In this document: positions 49,179 through 57,423 of the stretch, piece by piece
Position numbering within the stretch: the stretch's first letter is position 1
Layout of the letters: each line of letters starts with the position of its first letter
Source: Streptomyces sp. CBMA152
GTDB lineage: Bacteria > Actinomycetota > Actinomycetes > Streptomycetales > Streptomycetaceae
Assembly: GCF_014596475.1 (NCBI RefSeq)
Contig: NZ_MECJ01000026.1
Coordinates: forward strand, 1 to 57,423
DNA length: 57,423 bases
Direction: 5' to 3'
Made by a program: the position numbers and the translations under genes
Notes under the pieces: generated by a model
The model's database searches: none
What the model was told of the DNA's origin: nothing
Seen by the model: the letters and a program-made list of their open reading frames with translations, nothing else

Positions 49179-50318
49179 CTAGGTGCTCGCGTTGCGGCGT
49201 TTCCACGCCCCCCGCCACCCCCGCACCCGCCGCACACCCCCCGCGACCCGCCCCCGTACCCGCGCGTACCCCACGCACCACCACAGCAGCGGTGTCCACC
49301 GGGCGCGCCCCGCCAGCAAGTAGCGCTGGTTGAGGGTGGGTTCGGGGCGCCAGTGGTGTTTGTAGGGCTCGTTGCCACGTAGGAGGCTCAGCACTGACGA
49401 GGGGTGGGCGGTGCGGGTGCAGGAGCGGAGCAGCAGCGTGGCCACGTCCACCTTGCGGGCGCGCAGGCCCGGGTGCGCGCCGTACAGGTACGCGCCGGTC
49501 AGGGACGGGGCGCGCAGCGTCAGGTCGACCGCCACCACCCTGTCCTCCAGGCGGAATTCCGTCACCACCGCCTCGCCGTCCGCCACCATCTGGCGTACCG
49601 AGCGCGTCAAGTGGTCGGCGAACCTGGGGCGTACGTGTTCGCGTGTCACACCCCGGCCCCGCCACTGCATCTGATGCAGGGACAGCAGCGCCTCCAGCGT
49701 TGACGGGACCTCTGCCACCGGTACCGCCCGCTCCGTCACCCCCAGCGCGTCGATCTTGCGGAGCTTCGCGCGGACGCGTTGGGCGCGGTTGGCGGCGAGG
49801 CGGGTCAGGAGTTCGTCCATCGGGGCCGAGGGGAGTTCCAGGCAGGCCGAGTCCGGCAGGCTCGCGCGGGCGCCCGGCCAGTGGGTGTGCAGGAGTTCGG
49901 CCGCGCCTGACGGGCGTACCTCCCGCAGGTCGACCAGCGCGCCCCGGGCCGTCTCCCGTACCGCCGTCACCAGGGCGTGCGCCGCCTCGGCCGCGCAGGT
50001 GTCGTCGAGGAGTACGTCCTTGTAGTCCGAGATCGCGCCGCCCAGCCCGACGAGCACCCTGTACGGGCGGTACGTCAGCATCAGTGGCGCCGCCGCCACC
50101 AGTTCGCCGTTCCGGCGCACCAGGACTACGCGCAGGCGGCCGTTCACCCCGTACGACAGCCACCACGAGTGCAGCCAGGCGTGGCTCTGGAACGGGGTCG
50201 CGGTGCGGCAGCGGGCGTGCAGTCGTCGCCACTCGGGGGCCAGCGCCCCGAACCGGCCCGCGTCCGTGCAGACTTCCACCAGCACGGAGGAGGTGGTGGT
50301 TTCCTCCATCACCGTCAC
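49179..50318 (-). CDS. CelD/BcsL-like GNAT protein of the polysaccharide operon
   Basis: A 379-residue protein of the CelD/BcsL acetyltransferase family (FemAB-like double GNAT). Typical parts are PFQSHAWLHSWWLSYG, LVAAAPLMLTYRPYRVLVGLGG and the conserved YLYGAHPGLRARKVDVATLL followed by LLRGNEPYKHHW. Such proteins modify cellulose-like or other exopolysaccharides. The GTG at 50318 overlaps the stop of the Wzz-like gene (GTGA), making it the last gene of the operon. Confidence 0.82.
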   Translation of the reverse strand: MTVMEETTTSSVLVEVCTDAGRFGALAPEWRRLHARCRTATPFQSHAWLHSWWLSYGVNGRLRVVLVRRNGELVAAAPLMLTYRPYRVLVGLGGAISDYKDVLLDDTCAAEAAHALVTAVRETARGALVDLREVRPSGAAELLHTHWPGARASLPDSACLELPSAPMDELLTRLAANRAQRVRAKLRKIDALGVTERAVPVAEVPSTLEALLSLHQMQWRGRGVTREHVRPRFADHLTRSVRQMVADGEAVVTEFRLEDRVVAVDLTLRAPSLTGAYLYGAHPGLRARKVDVATLLLRSCTRTAHPSSVLSLLRGNEPYKHHWRPEPTLNQRYLLAGRARWTPLLWWCVGYARVRGRVAGGVRRVRGWRGAWKRRNAST

Positions 50319-50983
50319 TGCGCGCCGCCCCCCGGCCGCGCCGCCATCAGTTCCCCCGCCGGGGCCGGTACCGGTGCGGCCTGTTCCTTCCTGCCCGGAC
50401 GCCGTCGTACGAGCAGGGTCAGCCCGCCCGTCAGGCCCCCGGCACACCCGCCGACCAGGGCCGTCAAGGATGCGGGCGCCGACGACGGGTCCACGGGCCT
50501 GGCCGCGCGCGAGAACTGGACCAGGCGTACGCCGGTGCTGTCCTGCGTGTGGCGGCCGTTCAGCGTCAGCGCGCGTGCCACCGCGTTGGCGATGTCCGCC
50601 GCCTCCGCCGGGCGCCGCGAACTGCCCGTGATCGCGATCATCGGCGCGTCCGGCGACGTCGCCGTCTGCACATTGCGGCGGATCGTGTCGGCGGGCACCC
50701 CCGCCCACGCCTGCGCGTCCCCGATCACCGCGACCTGGGTCGCGACCCGCCCGTACGCCTGGGCGAAGCCGAGGGCGGTGGCCGGGTCGGACTTTCCGGT
50801 GGGCGTCACCACGACATAGCTGGTCGCGCTGTACTCGGGCGGGCGCACCAGCCCGTACACACCACCGATCACCGTGCCGAGCAGCGCGCACGCGGGCAGC
50901 GGCCACCAACGGGGCAGCGGCCGGGCGCGGTAGGTGCCCACGGACGACCGCACCCGGCGCCAGGGGCTGGGGGATTCGCTCAT
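50315..50983 (-). CDS. Wzz/YveK-like chain-length determinant protein
   Basis: A 222-residue membrane protein with transmembrane segments near 32-50 (ACALLGTVIGGVYGLV) and 180-200 (LTALVGGCAGGLTGGLTLLV), and a periplasm-side domain between them beginning YSATSYVVVTPTG. This is the Wzz/YveK (polysaccharide co-polymerase) layout without a kinase domain. It sets the length of the polymer made by the operon. The ATG overlaps the stop of the glycosyltransferase gene. Confidence 0.78.
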   Translation of the reverse strand: MSESPSPWRRVRSSVGTYRARPLPRWWPLPACALLGTVIGGVYGLVRPPEYSATSYVVVTPTGKSDPATALGFAQAYGRVATQVAVIGDAQAWAGVPADTIRRNVQTATSPDAPMIAITGSSRRPAEAADIANAVARALTLNGRHTQDSTGVRLVQFSRAARPVDPSSAPASLTALVGGCAGGLTGGLTLLVRRRPGRKEQAAPVPAPAGELMAARPGGGAQ

Positions 50984-52149
50984 CGAACGCTCACTCCTGA
51001 TTCTCCTGAGACTCCTGATGTGACCTGCTTGCCGACCGGGCGGTGCAGCGCCGCCTCGTACACGGCGGTCAGGCGGGCCGTCGACGCGGCGACCGTGTAG
51101 TGCTCCACCGCCGGGGGCACGGGCAGCCGTTCGCACCCGTTCTCCTGTACGCGGCGCAGCGCATCCGCGAAGGACGCCTCGTCCGTACGCACCGCGCCCG
51201 GCGCGTCCCCGGGCGGCAGGTCGTCGACGGCCGGGCACGTCACGTAGACCACCGGAAGGCCCGCCGCCAGCGCCTCCACCACCGCGAGGCCGAAGGCCTC
51301 GTCGGCGGAGGGGGAGGCGAGGACGTCCATCGCGGCGAGCAGGGCCGGGAGGGTCAGGGAGCCCGTCCCTGTCAAACTTCCCTCGTACGCGCACTCGCCC
51401 GCGAAGCACACCCGGTCCGCCACGCCGAGCTGTTGCGCCAGTGCCCGCAGCGACGTCTCCTGTTCCCCGCTGCCCACCAACAGAAGCCGTGCGTAAGGGA
51501 GTTGGGGCAGCGCACGCACCAGGACCTCGAACCGCTTGCCCTCGACCAGGCGGCCGACCCCGCCGATCACGTACGCGTCCCGGGGGAGTCCGAGGAGCGC
51601 CCGCGCCCGGGTCCGCAGCAGCGTGTCGAAGCGGAAGCGGGGTGCGTCGACGGCGTTGGGGACGACGTGGACGCGGTGGGCCGGGACGCCCCACTCCCGC
51701 AGGCGGCGGGCGATCGTCGCCGAGACGGCGACCGTGGAGGTGCCCAGACGTTCGGCGGCCAGATACAGCGCGCGCACCCCGGCGCCGAGCGGGCGGCCCT
51801 CGATGGTGGTGGCGCCGAGGGAGTGCTCGGTGGCCACGATCGCCCGTACTCCCGCGAGCCGGGCCGCGATCCGCCCGTACAGGCAGGCGCGGTAGAGGTG
51901 GGTGTGGACCAGGTCGTACTCGCCCCGGCGGATCAGGCGGGTGAGGCGGGGGAGTGCGGTCAGGTCGCGGTTGCCGGACATGCCGAGGTGGTGGACGCGG
52001 ACGCCGTCGGCGGCCAGGCCCTCGGCCACCGCACCCGGGTTGGTGAGCGTCACCACCTCGGCCCCGGCGGGGAGTTGACGCAGCATCAGCCGCAGCTGCT
52101 GCTCGGCGCCGCCGATGCCGAGTCCGGTGATGACGTGGAGGACCTTCAT
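50980..52149 (-). CDS. GT4-family glycosyltransferase
   Basis: A 389-residue GT-B retaining glycosyltransferase. The N-terminal glycine-rich loop is HVITGLGIGGAEQQLRLML; the C-terminal donor site has GVGRLVEGKRFEVLVRAL and the E-x7-E motif in DEAFGLAVVEAL. It transfers a sugar from an activated donor to a lipid-linked acceptor in the cytoplasm. ATG overlap with the polysaccharide deacetylase gene (52146) upstream in the operon. Confidence 0.9.
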   Translation of the reverse strand: MKVLHVITGLGIGGAEQQLRLMLRQLPAGAEVVTLTNPGAVAEGLAADGVRVHHLGMSGNRDLTALPRLTRLIRRGEYDLVHTHLYRACLYGRIAARLAGVRAIVATEHSLGATTIEGRPLGAGVRALYLAAERLGTSTVAVSATIARRLREWGVPAHRVHVVPNAVDAPRFRFDTLLRTRARALLGLPRDAYVIGGVGRLVEGKRFEVLVRALPQLPYARLLLVGSGEQETSLRALAQQLGVADRVCFAGECAYEGSLTGTGSLTLPALLAAMDVLASPSADEAFGLAVVEALAAGLPVVYVTCPAVDDLPPGDAPGAVRTDEASFADALRRVQENGCERLPVPPAVEHYTVAASTARLTAVYEAALHRPVGKQVTSGVSGESGVSVR

Positions 52150-53042
52150 GGGGTCGTCTCCGGAGGCGAGGGCTTTACGGGACTGTCGTCGGCCGCGCTC
52201 TCGGACGTACTCGCCGCCGTGCTCCCCTGCACGCTCTCCGACGGCTGCGGCCCCCGCTGCGCACCCAGCACCCCCGACCGGTCCTCCGGGACGAATCCCG
52301 CCCCCGGACCGTCCCCCGGCGGACGCCGCCTCCAGCGGTGCAGGCGGCGTTTGAGGTGCAGCCGCAGGCCGGTGTCGTTGTCGCCGATGTGGACGCGCGG
52401 GAGGGCGTAACGGCCGGTCAGGGGGCCGGGGTCGATGGCGCACGCGTAGCTGTAGCCCGCCGCGCGCACGGCGTCCATGGCGCGCTGGTCGACCGTTCCG
52501 TACGGGTAGCAGAAGCCCAGCACGTCCCGGCCGGTCAGCGCGCACAGCAGGGCGCGGCTCTGTTCGGTCTCGCGGCGCAGGGTGGCGTCGTCGGCCTTCG
52601 TGAGGTCGGTGTGGAGCAGGCCGTGCGAGCCGATCTCCATGCCCCAGGTCAGCGCCCGCCGGATGCCCGCCTCGTCGAGGAGCGGGCGGCGCGGGCCGAG
52701 CGGGTCCCACTCGTTGGTGCCGCCCAGGCGCCCGGGCAGGGCGAACAGGGTGGCCGTGCAGTCGTAGCGGCGCAGAAGGGGGAGCGCTTCCTCGGTGAAG
52801 TCGGCGTACCCGTCGTCGAAGGTCAGCCCGACCAGCTTGCTGCCGCCGCCCGCCGCGCGGGCCCGCAGCAGTCGGGCCATGCCGACGCCGAGCAGCCCGC
52901 GCGCTCGCAGCCAGCGCAGTTGTCGCTCCAGGCGGTCCGGAGTGACCGTGATGTTGTACGGGTCGTCGTCGCTCGGGCGCTCGCGGGCGCCGACCGAGTG
53001 GTACATCGCGACCCAGAGCGGAGGGGTGGTGTCAGCGGGCAT
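52146..53042 (-). CDS. Polysaccharide deacetylase (NodB domain)
   Basis: A 298-residue NodB-type deacetylase. Motif 1 is VGLTFDDGYADF (two Asp), motif 2 is GMEIGSHGLLHTDL (H-x3-H for zinc) and motif 3 is GFCYPYGTVDQRAM. No signal peptide, so it may act on lipid-linked or cytoplasmic intermediates. The C-terminal part is Pro/Ser-rich. Its start overlaps the end of the flippase gene by 11 bases; the next gene overlaps by four. Confidence 0.9.
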   Translation of the reverse strand: MPADTTPPLWVAMYHSVGARERPSDDDPYNITVTPDRLERQLRWLRARGLLGVGMARLLRARAAGGGSKLVGLTFDDGYADFTEEALPLLRRYDCTATLFALPGRLGGTNEWDPLGPRRPLLDEAGIRRALTWGMEIGSHGLLHTDLTKADDATLRRETEQSRALLCALTGRDVLGFCYPYGTVDQRAMDAVRAAGYSYACAIDPGPLTGRYALPRVHIGDNDTGLRLHLKRRLHRWRRRPPGDGPGAGFVPEDRSGVLGAQRGPQPSESVQGSTAASTSESAADDSPVKPSPPETTP

Positions 53043-54777
53043 GCCGGAGCCTTCGGGTGACGGGGCGGACGAGCAGGGCGAGCAGGGACAGCGGGGCGAA
53101 GCCGCGCACCCGCGCGGCCCGGGCCAGGACGAGGAAGGTCGGCAGGGCCGCCAGTGATCCGGCGGCGATCGCGGCGGCGGGGTCGGCCACTTGGGCCGCG
53201 CACCACCAGCAGACGGCGCTCGCCCCGGCCCCGGCGGCGGCCAGCTTCAGCAGTTCGCGGCCCAGGCGCCACCGGTCGAGCCCGACGGAACGCCGACCGG
53301 TACCGGCGAGCAGCAGCAGCGCGCCGGCCGCGATGCCGAGCGCGTTGGCGGCGGCGATGCCCGAAGCGCCCCAGATGGGCGCGGCCCACGCCCCGGCCGC
53401 CGCCGTCACCGCCAGGCACACCAGCATGGTGGCGGCCGGGTACCAGGTGGGGCGGGCGGCCGAGAAGTACGAGCGGACCAGGACGCCCACCATCGTCTGG
53501 GCGAGCAGTCCAAGCGCGTACACCCGCATCACGGAGGCCGTGGCGGCCGTGTCGGCGGGGCCGAACGCACCGCGCTGGAACAGGAGTTGGACGATCTGCG
53601 GCGCGCAGCCGATCACCACCGCCGCGCCGAGCAGCACGATCGCCCCGGCGACCATGAGGTCGCCCTCGACGCGCCGCCGGGCCCGCTCCCGCTCGCCCGC
53701 CGCGAGCGCCCGGGCGACCACGGGGAAGGTGACCGTACAGAGCATGAGCGAGAGCACCATCGGCATCTGCGCCACTTTCTGGGCGTAGTTGAGATGCGAG
53801 ATGGCGCCCGCCGGGAGCGGGGCGGCGAGATGGCGCTCGACCAGGGTCTGGCACTGACGGCTCAGCGCGAAGACGATCACGGGGGCGACCATGGCCAGGC
53901 GGAGGGCGTCGGGTCGGGTCCGTTGTCGTGGTGCCCTTGTCGCCCGCGTACGAGTCGTACGCCGCACCCCCCGCCACAGCGACGGCGCCTGGGCCGCCAC
54001 CATCAGGCAGCCGCCGACCGCGACCCCGGCCGCCGCCGCCCGTACGCCCCAGCGGGGGCCGAAGGCGAGCAACACGGTGATGATGCCCGCGTTGTACGCG
54101 AGGTAGATCGTGGCGGGGGCGAGGAAGCGGCCGTGGCCGCGCAGGGCCGCGCTGCAGTACCCGGCGAGCCCGAAGGTGAGCGCGCACGTGGCCGTCAGCC
54201 GGGTGCAGTCGACCGCCAGGCCGGGCTCGGTCAGCCCGGGCGCGAGCAGGTCCACCAGCTCGGGCGCCGCCACGATCAGCAGCAGCGCCACCGCCGCGAG
54301 CGCGAGCATCAGCCGGGGGAGGGTCGCCGCCACCAGCGCGCGTACGGGGTCGGGGCGGTCCGCACGTGTACGCCCCCGCCGCACCGCCGCCAGGCTGAAC
54401 GCCGGTACGAGGACCAGCGCCAGCCCGTCCTCGATGAGCAGCGTCGACGCCACCTCCGGCACGGTCCACGCCACCAGGAACGCGTCCGTGTCCCCGTCCG
54501 CCCCGAAGACATGCGCGAACGTCTGGTCCCGCACCAGTCCGAGCACCGCACCGGCCACGGTGAGAGCAGCGGTGACGGCGGCCGCACGGGCCAGGAACCG
54601 CCCGGCGGAGGAGGCCGGTTCGAGCTCGTGGCCGAGCGGCCCCCGCTCCAGAGCGCCGGGCCCGGGCCCGTGCCCCGGCAGAGCGCGGGGGGCATCGGTG
54701 CGGGGGGACCGAGTGCGGTCGGCGTCCGTGCGGGAAGGGTCGGTGCGGGAAGCGCCGGTGCGGGAAGCATCGCTCAT
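53032..54777 (-). CDS. MurJ/MviN-like lipid-linked oligosaccharide flippase
   Basis: A 581-residue polytopic membrane protein with about 13-14 transmembrane segments of the MVF type. Conserved pieces include GLVRDQTFAHVFGADGDTDA, AFLVAWTVPEVASTLLIEDG and RYFS-like VRSYFSAARPTWYP. In a polysaccharide operon it is likely to flip the lipid-linked repeat unit. The N-terminal 45 residues contain a repeated SRTDxxR motif encoded by a 12-base tandem repeat (GCGGGAAGSRTC), probably a disordered tail. The ATG overlaps the stop of the polymerase gene. Confidence 0.85.
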   Translation of the reverse strand: MSDASRTGASRTDPSRTDADRTRSPRTDAPRALPGHGPGPGALERGPLGHELEPASSAGRFLARAAAVTAALTVAGAVLGLVRDQTFAHVFGADGDTDAFLVAWTVPEVASTLLIEDGLALVLVPAFSLAAVRRGRTRADRPDPVRALVAATLPRLMLALAAVALLLIVAAPELVDLLAPGLTEPGLAVDCTRLTATCALTFGLAGYCSAALRGHGRFLAPATIYLAYNAGIITVLLAFGPRWGVRAAAAGVAVGGCLMVAAQAPSLWRGVRRTTRTRATRAPRQRTRPDALRLAMVAPVIVFALSRQCQTLVERHLAAPLPAGAISHLNYAQKVAQMPMVLSLMLCTVTFPVVARALAAGERERARRRVEGDLMVAGAIVLLGAAVVIGCAPQIVQLLFQRGAFGPADTAATASVMRVYALGLLAQTMVGVLVRSYFSAARPTWYPAATMLVCLAVTAAAGAWAAPIWGASGIAAANALGIAAGALLLLAGTGRRSVGLDRWRLGRELLKLAAAGAGASAVCWWCAAQVADPAAAIAAGSLAALPTFLVLARAARVRGFAPLSLLALLVRPVTRRLRHAR

Positions 54778-56180
54778 CGCCCCAACCCCCGCCCACCGTC
54801 CGGGACTTCCCGCAGCCCCACCGCCCACCACGCCGCGAGCCCGAGAACGACCGCGGTCAGGACGGTGGACGGCCCGCCGATGTCCCCGTAGAAGAAGTCG
54901 ACGAGCAGCCACACGAGCAGCCCGGTGGCGACGAGGGCGCAGTCGATGTCACCGGCGCCCGCGCGCCCGGCCACGTACAACCTCCGCACCGCACACACCA
55001 CCAGCGCCCCCCACCCCGCCACCAGCGTGCACACGCCCACCAGGCCCTGTTCGCTGAGGACGAGGAGGTACATGTTGTGCGGGGAGAGCAGCGGCTGGCG
55101 GTGGAACGCGGCGCCCGCGCCCGCCGTGTCGCTGCCCGAGGACAGGGCGAGCGGGGCGTGGCTGTCGCGGTGGGCCGGGAAGCCCTTGAGGCCGACGCCG
55201 GTCACCGGCGACTCGCGCCACATCCCGACAGCCGCGCTCCACAGCGTGTACCGGTCGGTGACCGACTGGTCGGGGGCGTCGGTGACCTGGGTGATGCTGG
55301 ACAGGCGCTCCTGGAGCAGCGCGGTGCCCGCTCCCACGCCCCCCACCAGGACGACCGCGAGCGCTGCCCCCGCCACGACGATGAGCAACGCCCGCCGTAC
55401 GCCCGACAGAAGCAGCAGTACGCCGCAGGCCACCGCCGTCGCGATCCACGCGCCCCGGCTGAACGACAGGGCGAGCGGCAGCGGAAGCACCGCCGCACAC
55501 GCCAGCGCGAGCGGCCGCCGCGCGCCCCACGCCCATACCCCGCGCCCCACCCGTACACCGGGCTCCGGCGTCCGTGCACCGGGCGCCAGCGCGAGACCCA
55601 CCGCGCCCACCACTCCGTACGCGACGACCGTGGCCATGCCCATGATGTCCGAGGCGCCGAACGTGCCGACCGCGCGGATGTCCTCGCCCATGTACGAGGC
55701 GCCGGTTACGGTCAGATACTGGTGGACGCCGACCCCGCCCTCGAACAGCGCGAGCGCCACCAGCGCCCCGGTGACCACGCGGAAGTCGTGCCGGTCGCGG
55801 ACCAGGAGCAGCACCGAGACCGGGACCAGGACGAAGATCTGGAGGTAGCGGGCCATCCCGGGCAGGGCGTCCGAGACCTCGCCCGCGCCCGTCGCCGCCA
55901 CCGCGATCCCCACTCCCGCGAGCGCGAACAGCCCGGCCGCGAACGGCGTGAGCGGCCGGGACCCGGCGCGCAGGGCGGACCCGAAGGCCCACAGGACGAG
56001 GACGCCGGAGGCGGCGTCCGCGAGGGTGCCGGTGCCCGAGCCGTCGCCCGCCCCGCCCGGCGGCGGCACCGCGAGCAGCGCGAGCACGGCGAGCAGCGGC
56101 AGGAGATGGACGAGGCGGCGGGCGGCGCGGGACGTTAAGGGCCCGGCGGTGACCCTCGGCGCCGCCGCGACCGCGCTCAC
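54774..56180 (-). CDS. O-antigen ligase/polymerase-like membrane protein
   Basis: A 468-residue membrane protein with about 10-12 hydrophobic segments. A large extracellular loop (RLSSITQVTDAPDQSVTDRY TLWSAAVGMWRESPVTGVGL KGF ... HNMYLLVLSEQG) is the Wzy_C signature of O-antigen ligases/polymerases. The GTG at 56180 overlaps the stop of a 16-codon leader frame (GTGA); GTG 56213 is an alternative start. It would polymerise or attach the repeat units exported by the flippase. Confidence 0.85.
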   Translation of the reverse strand: MSAVAAAPRVTAGPLTSRAARRLVHLLPLLAVLALLAVPPPGGAGDGSGTGTLADAASGVLVLWAFGSALRAGSRPLTPFAAGLFALAGVGIAVAATGAGEVSDALPGMARYLQIFVLVPVSVLLLVRDRHDFRVVTGALVALALFEGGVGVHQYLTVTGASYMGEDIRAVGTFGASDIMGMATVVAYGVVGAVGLALAPGARTPEPGVRVGRGVWAWGARRPLALACAAVLPLPLALSFSRGAWIATAVACGVLLLLSGVRRALLIVVAGAALAVVLVGGVGAGTALLQERLSSITQVTDAPDQSVTDRYTLWSAAVGMWRESPVTGVGLKGFPAHRDSHAPLALSSGSDTAGAGAAFHRQPLLSPHNMYLLVLSEQGLVGVCTLVAGWGALVVCAVRRLYVAGRAGAGDIDCALVATGLLVWLLVDFFYGDIGGPSTVLTAVVLGLAAWWAVGLREVPDGGRGLGR

Positions 56181-56227
56181 GCCCCTCCCCGCACCGGGCG
56201 CACCCGTACGTACGTGATGTGACCCAT
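56177..56227 (-). CDS. Candidate 16-residue leader peptide coupled to the polymerase gene
   Basis: ATG at 56227 with GGGGAG six bases upstream opens a frame MGHITYVRVRPVRGGA whose stop overlaps the GTG start of the polymerase gene. The good ribosome binding site belongs to this short frame, not to the polymerase start, so the peptide may serve to deliver ribosomes. It begins just after the stop of the transferase gene. Confidence 0.4.
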   Translation of the reverse strand: MGHITYVRVRPVRGGA

Positions 56228-56229
56228 CG

Positions 56230-57423
56230 TCAGCTCCCCGTCGGACGCACAAGGGACGCCGCCGTGCGCGCCAGGACGCACACGTCCTGCCAGGGCGACC
56301 AGTGGTCGATGTAGTAGTTGTCGTAGCGCGCGCGGTCCTCGATGGAGGTGTCGCCGCGCAGGCCCTGGACCTGGGCGAGGCCGGTGATGCCGACCGGCAT
56401 GCGGTGGCGGGCGAGGTAGCCGCGGTGGGTCTGCCCGAACTGGGCGACGAAGTACGGGCGTTCCGGGCGCGGCCCCACCAGGCTCATGTCGCCGCGCACC
56501 ACGTTCCACAGGTTCAGCAGCTCGTCGAGCGAGGTGAGCCGCATGAAGTGGCCGATCCGGCTCATCCGCTCGTCGCCCGCGACGCTCCAGCGGGTGGCCG
56601 CCTCGTGCGCGTCGGCGGGGCGCAGGGTGCGGAACTTGAGAAGCGTGAACGTGTGCCCGTCGCGCCCCACGCGCTCCTGGCGGAACACCACCCCCGGCCC
56701 GTCGCTCCACCGCAGCAGTACCGCGCACACCAGGAGTACGGGAGCGGCCAGGAGCAACGCGGTGACGGCGACGGCCAGATCCAGCAGACGCTTCACCGCG
56801 AACCCGGGCCGGGCCACGTCCGCCATCTGCACCTGCCGCACCGGGAACGCCGCGAGCTGTCCGCCCCGCCCGCCCGCCGCCACCACGGGGGCGCGGGTGT
56901 CCACGTACCACAGGGTGCAGCCCCAGCCGCCGAGCTGGCTCAGCAGGACCGAGTGGTCGGCGGCGTCGGCGTCGGTGAACAGGACGTCCCGCACGCTGTT
57001 CTGGATGATCGCGCGCTGCACCTCCTCGATGGTCCGCAGCACCGGCACCCCGGCGCTTTCCGGCGGCTGCGCGGCCACCGGCACCACCACCCCGACCGGC
57101 CGGATCCCGCCGTGCGGGCGCCGGGCGAGCGCCGCCGTCACCCGCAGCGCGGCCTGGGCCGGGCCCACGACCAGCGCGGAACGCGGCGCGCGCGCCGCCC
57201 CGCGCCTCCGTACGCCGTACACGGCCGCACGCCCGCAGCAACTCGCCCCGAGCTGCGCCGCGCACGCCCCGGCCAGTGCCCCAGGTCCCAGCGCCAGGTC
57301 CGGGCGCAGCGCGGCGAGCACGGCCGCGAGCACGCACCAGGCGACGGCCGCCCGGAAGGCCAGCGCGGGCACCTCGTCGAGGACCCCGCCCGCCACGATT
57401 CCGTGCGGCCGGTACAGCCCGGC
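56230..57423 (-). CDS. Polyprenyl-phosphate sugar-1-phosphate transferase, 5' end outside the window
   Basis: An initiating glycosyltransferase of the WbaP/EpsL type; the frame stays open to the window edge, so the N-terminus is missing. The visible N-terminal part has hydrophobic segments and a CoA-binding-like domain (SALVVGPAQAALRVTAALAR). The catalytic domain starts at KRLLDLAVAVTALLLAAPVL and shows FRQERVGRDGHTFTLLKFRT and LTSLDELLNLWNVVRGDMSL VGPRPE. It loads the first sugar phosphate on undecaprenyl phosphate at the membrane, starting the pathway of the downstream genes. Confidence 0.92.
   Translation of the reverse strand, partial: AGLYRPHGIVAGGVLDEVPALAFRAAVAWCVLAAVLAALRPDLALGPGALAGACAAQLGASCCGRAAVYGVRRRGAARAPRSALVVGPAQAALRVTAALARRPHGGIRPVGVVVPVAAQPPESAGVPVLRTIEEVQRAIIQNSVRDVLFTDADAADHSVLLSQLGGWGCTLWYVDTRAPVVAAGGRGGQLAAFPVRQVQMADVARPGFAVKRLLDLAVAVTALLLAAPVLLVCAVLLRWSDGPGVVFRQERVGRDGHTFTLLKFRTLRPADAHEAATRWSVAGDERMSRIGHFMRLTSLDELLNLWNVVRGDMSLVGPRPERPYFVAQFGQTHRGYLARHRMPVGITGLAQVQGLRGDTSIEDRARYDNYYIDHWSPWQDVCVLARTAASLVRPTGS

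Noticed and set aside
54660..54775. Repeated GCGGGAAGS units at the start of the flippase gene as an operator
   Set aside because: They lie inside the coding region and give the SRTD-type repeat of the N-terminal tail; the neighbouring gene overlaps there, leaving no promoter space.
1..57423. tRNA genes, rRNA genes, telomere sequence and the chromosomal parS motif
   Set aside because: None was seen on reading; a covariance-model scan for RNAs and an exact search for GTTTCACGTGAAAC would settle this.

Overview
The base composition (very high GC with G/C-ending codons), the chaplins and rodlins, the TTA codons in a biosynthetic operon and the many GTG/TTG starts point to Streptomyces or a close relative. 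A primase-polymerase/helicase pair beside an iteron field, together with its own ParA/ParB and a non-chromosomal centromere repeat, suggests that the window lies on a large plasmid or a plasmid-derived arm. That is inference: no telomere, conjugation gene or second window edge is visible to prove it.

Layout. 0-12 kb is accessory DNA: a PIN-type toxin-antitoxin pair cut by the window start, a low-GC secreted-toxin/immunity candidate pair (2.0-2.8 kb), an Rrf2 regulator with its SDR target, a MocR regulator divergent from a carboxymuconolactone-decarboxylase-like gene, and a decay zone (7.1-11.1 kb) with three frameshifted genes and an IS110 remnant. 12.3-16.3 kb holds a minus-strand run of DUF6415-like protein, two unknowns, a 35-codon ORF, a radical SAM enzyme and a PCMT-like methyltransferase.

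16.5-24.2 kb is a class I lanthipeptide locus: class IV aminotransferase, XRE-SUMF1 fusion, precursor peptide, LanB, LanC and LanD. The core peptide resembles microbisporicin/epidermin at its two ends but is shorter, and it ends in a T-x-C-C motif that suits aminovinyl-methylcysteine formation. lanB and the XRE-SUMF1 gene each contain a TTA codon, which implies bldA control. No transporter, protease or immunity gene is seen.

24.4-32.3 kb is a cell-surface/development block: a secreted GH26-like hydrolase, an ATP-grasp protein, a very long sortase-anchored chaplin, a short chaplin, three rodlins and a small AhpD-like protein. 32.4-36.2 kb is the replication module. 36.7-39.0 kb has two regulators and a small membrane protein. 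39.0-43.7 kb is the partition region: 22 copies of the 15-bp palindrome TATCACGSCGTGATA in four clusters, with an ECF41-type sigma factor and its decarboxylase-like partner inside, then parA and parB. Eight palindromes lie inside parB, all in one frame, and are translated as a repeated LSRRD motif.

43.7-49.2 kb has an MBL-fold hydrolase, a DUF6415-like protein, a TPR regulator, an NAD-dependent epimerase/reductase and a GNAT. 49.2-57.4 kb (minus strand) is a tightly overlapping exopolysaccharide operon: sugar-phosphate transferase (cut by the window end), polymerase/ligase, MurJ-like flippase, polysaccharide deacetylase, GT4 glycosyltransferase, Wzz-like chain-length protein and a CelD-like GNAT.
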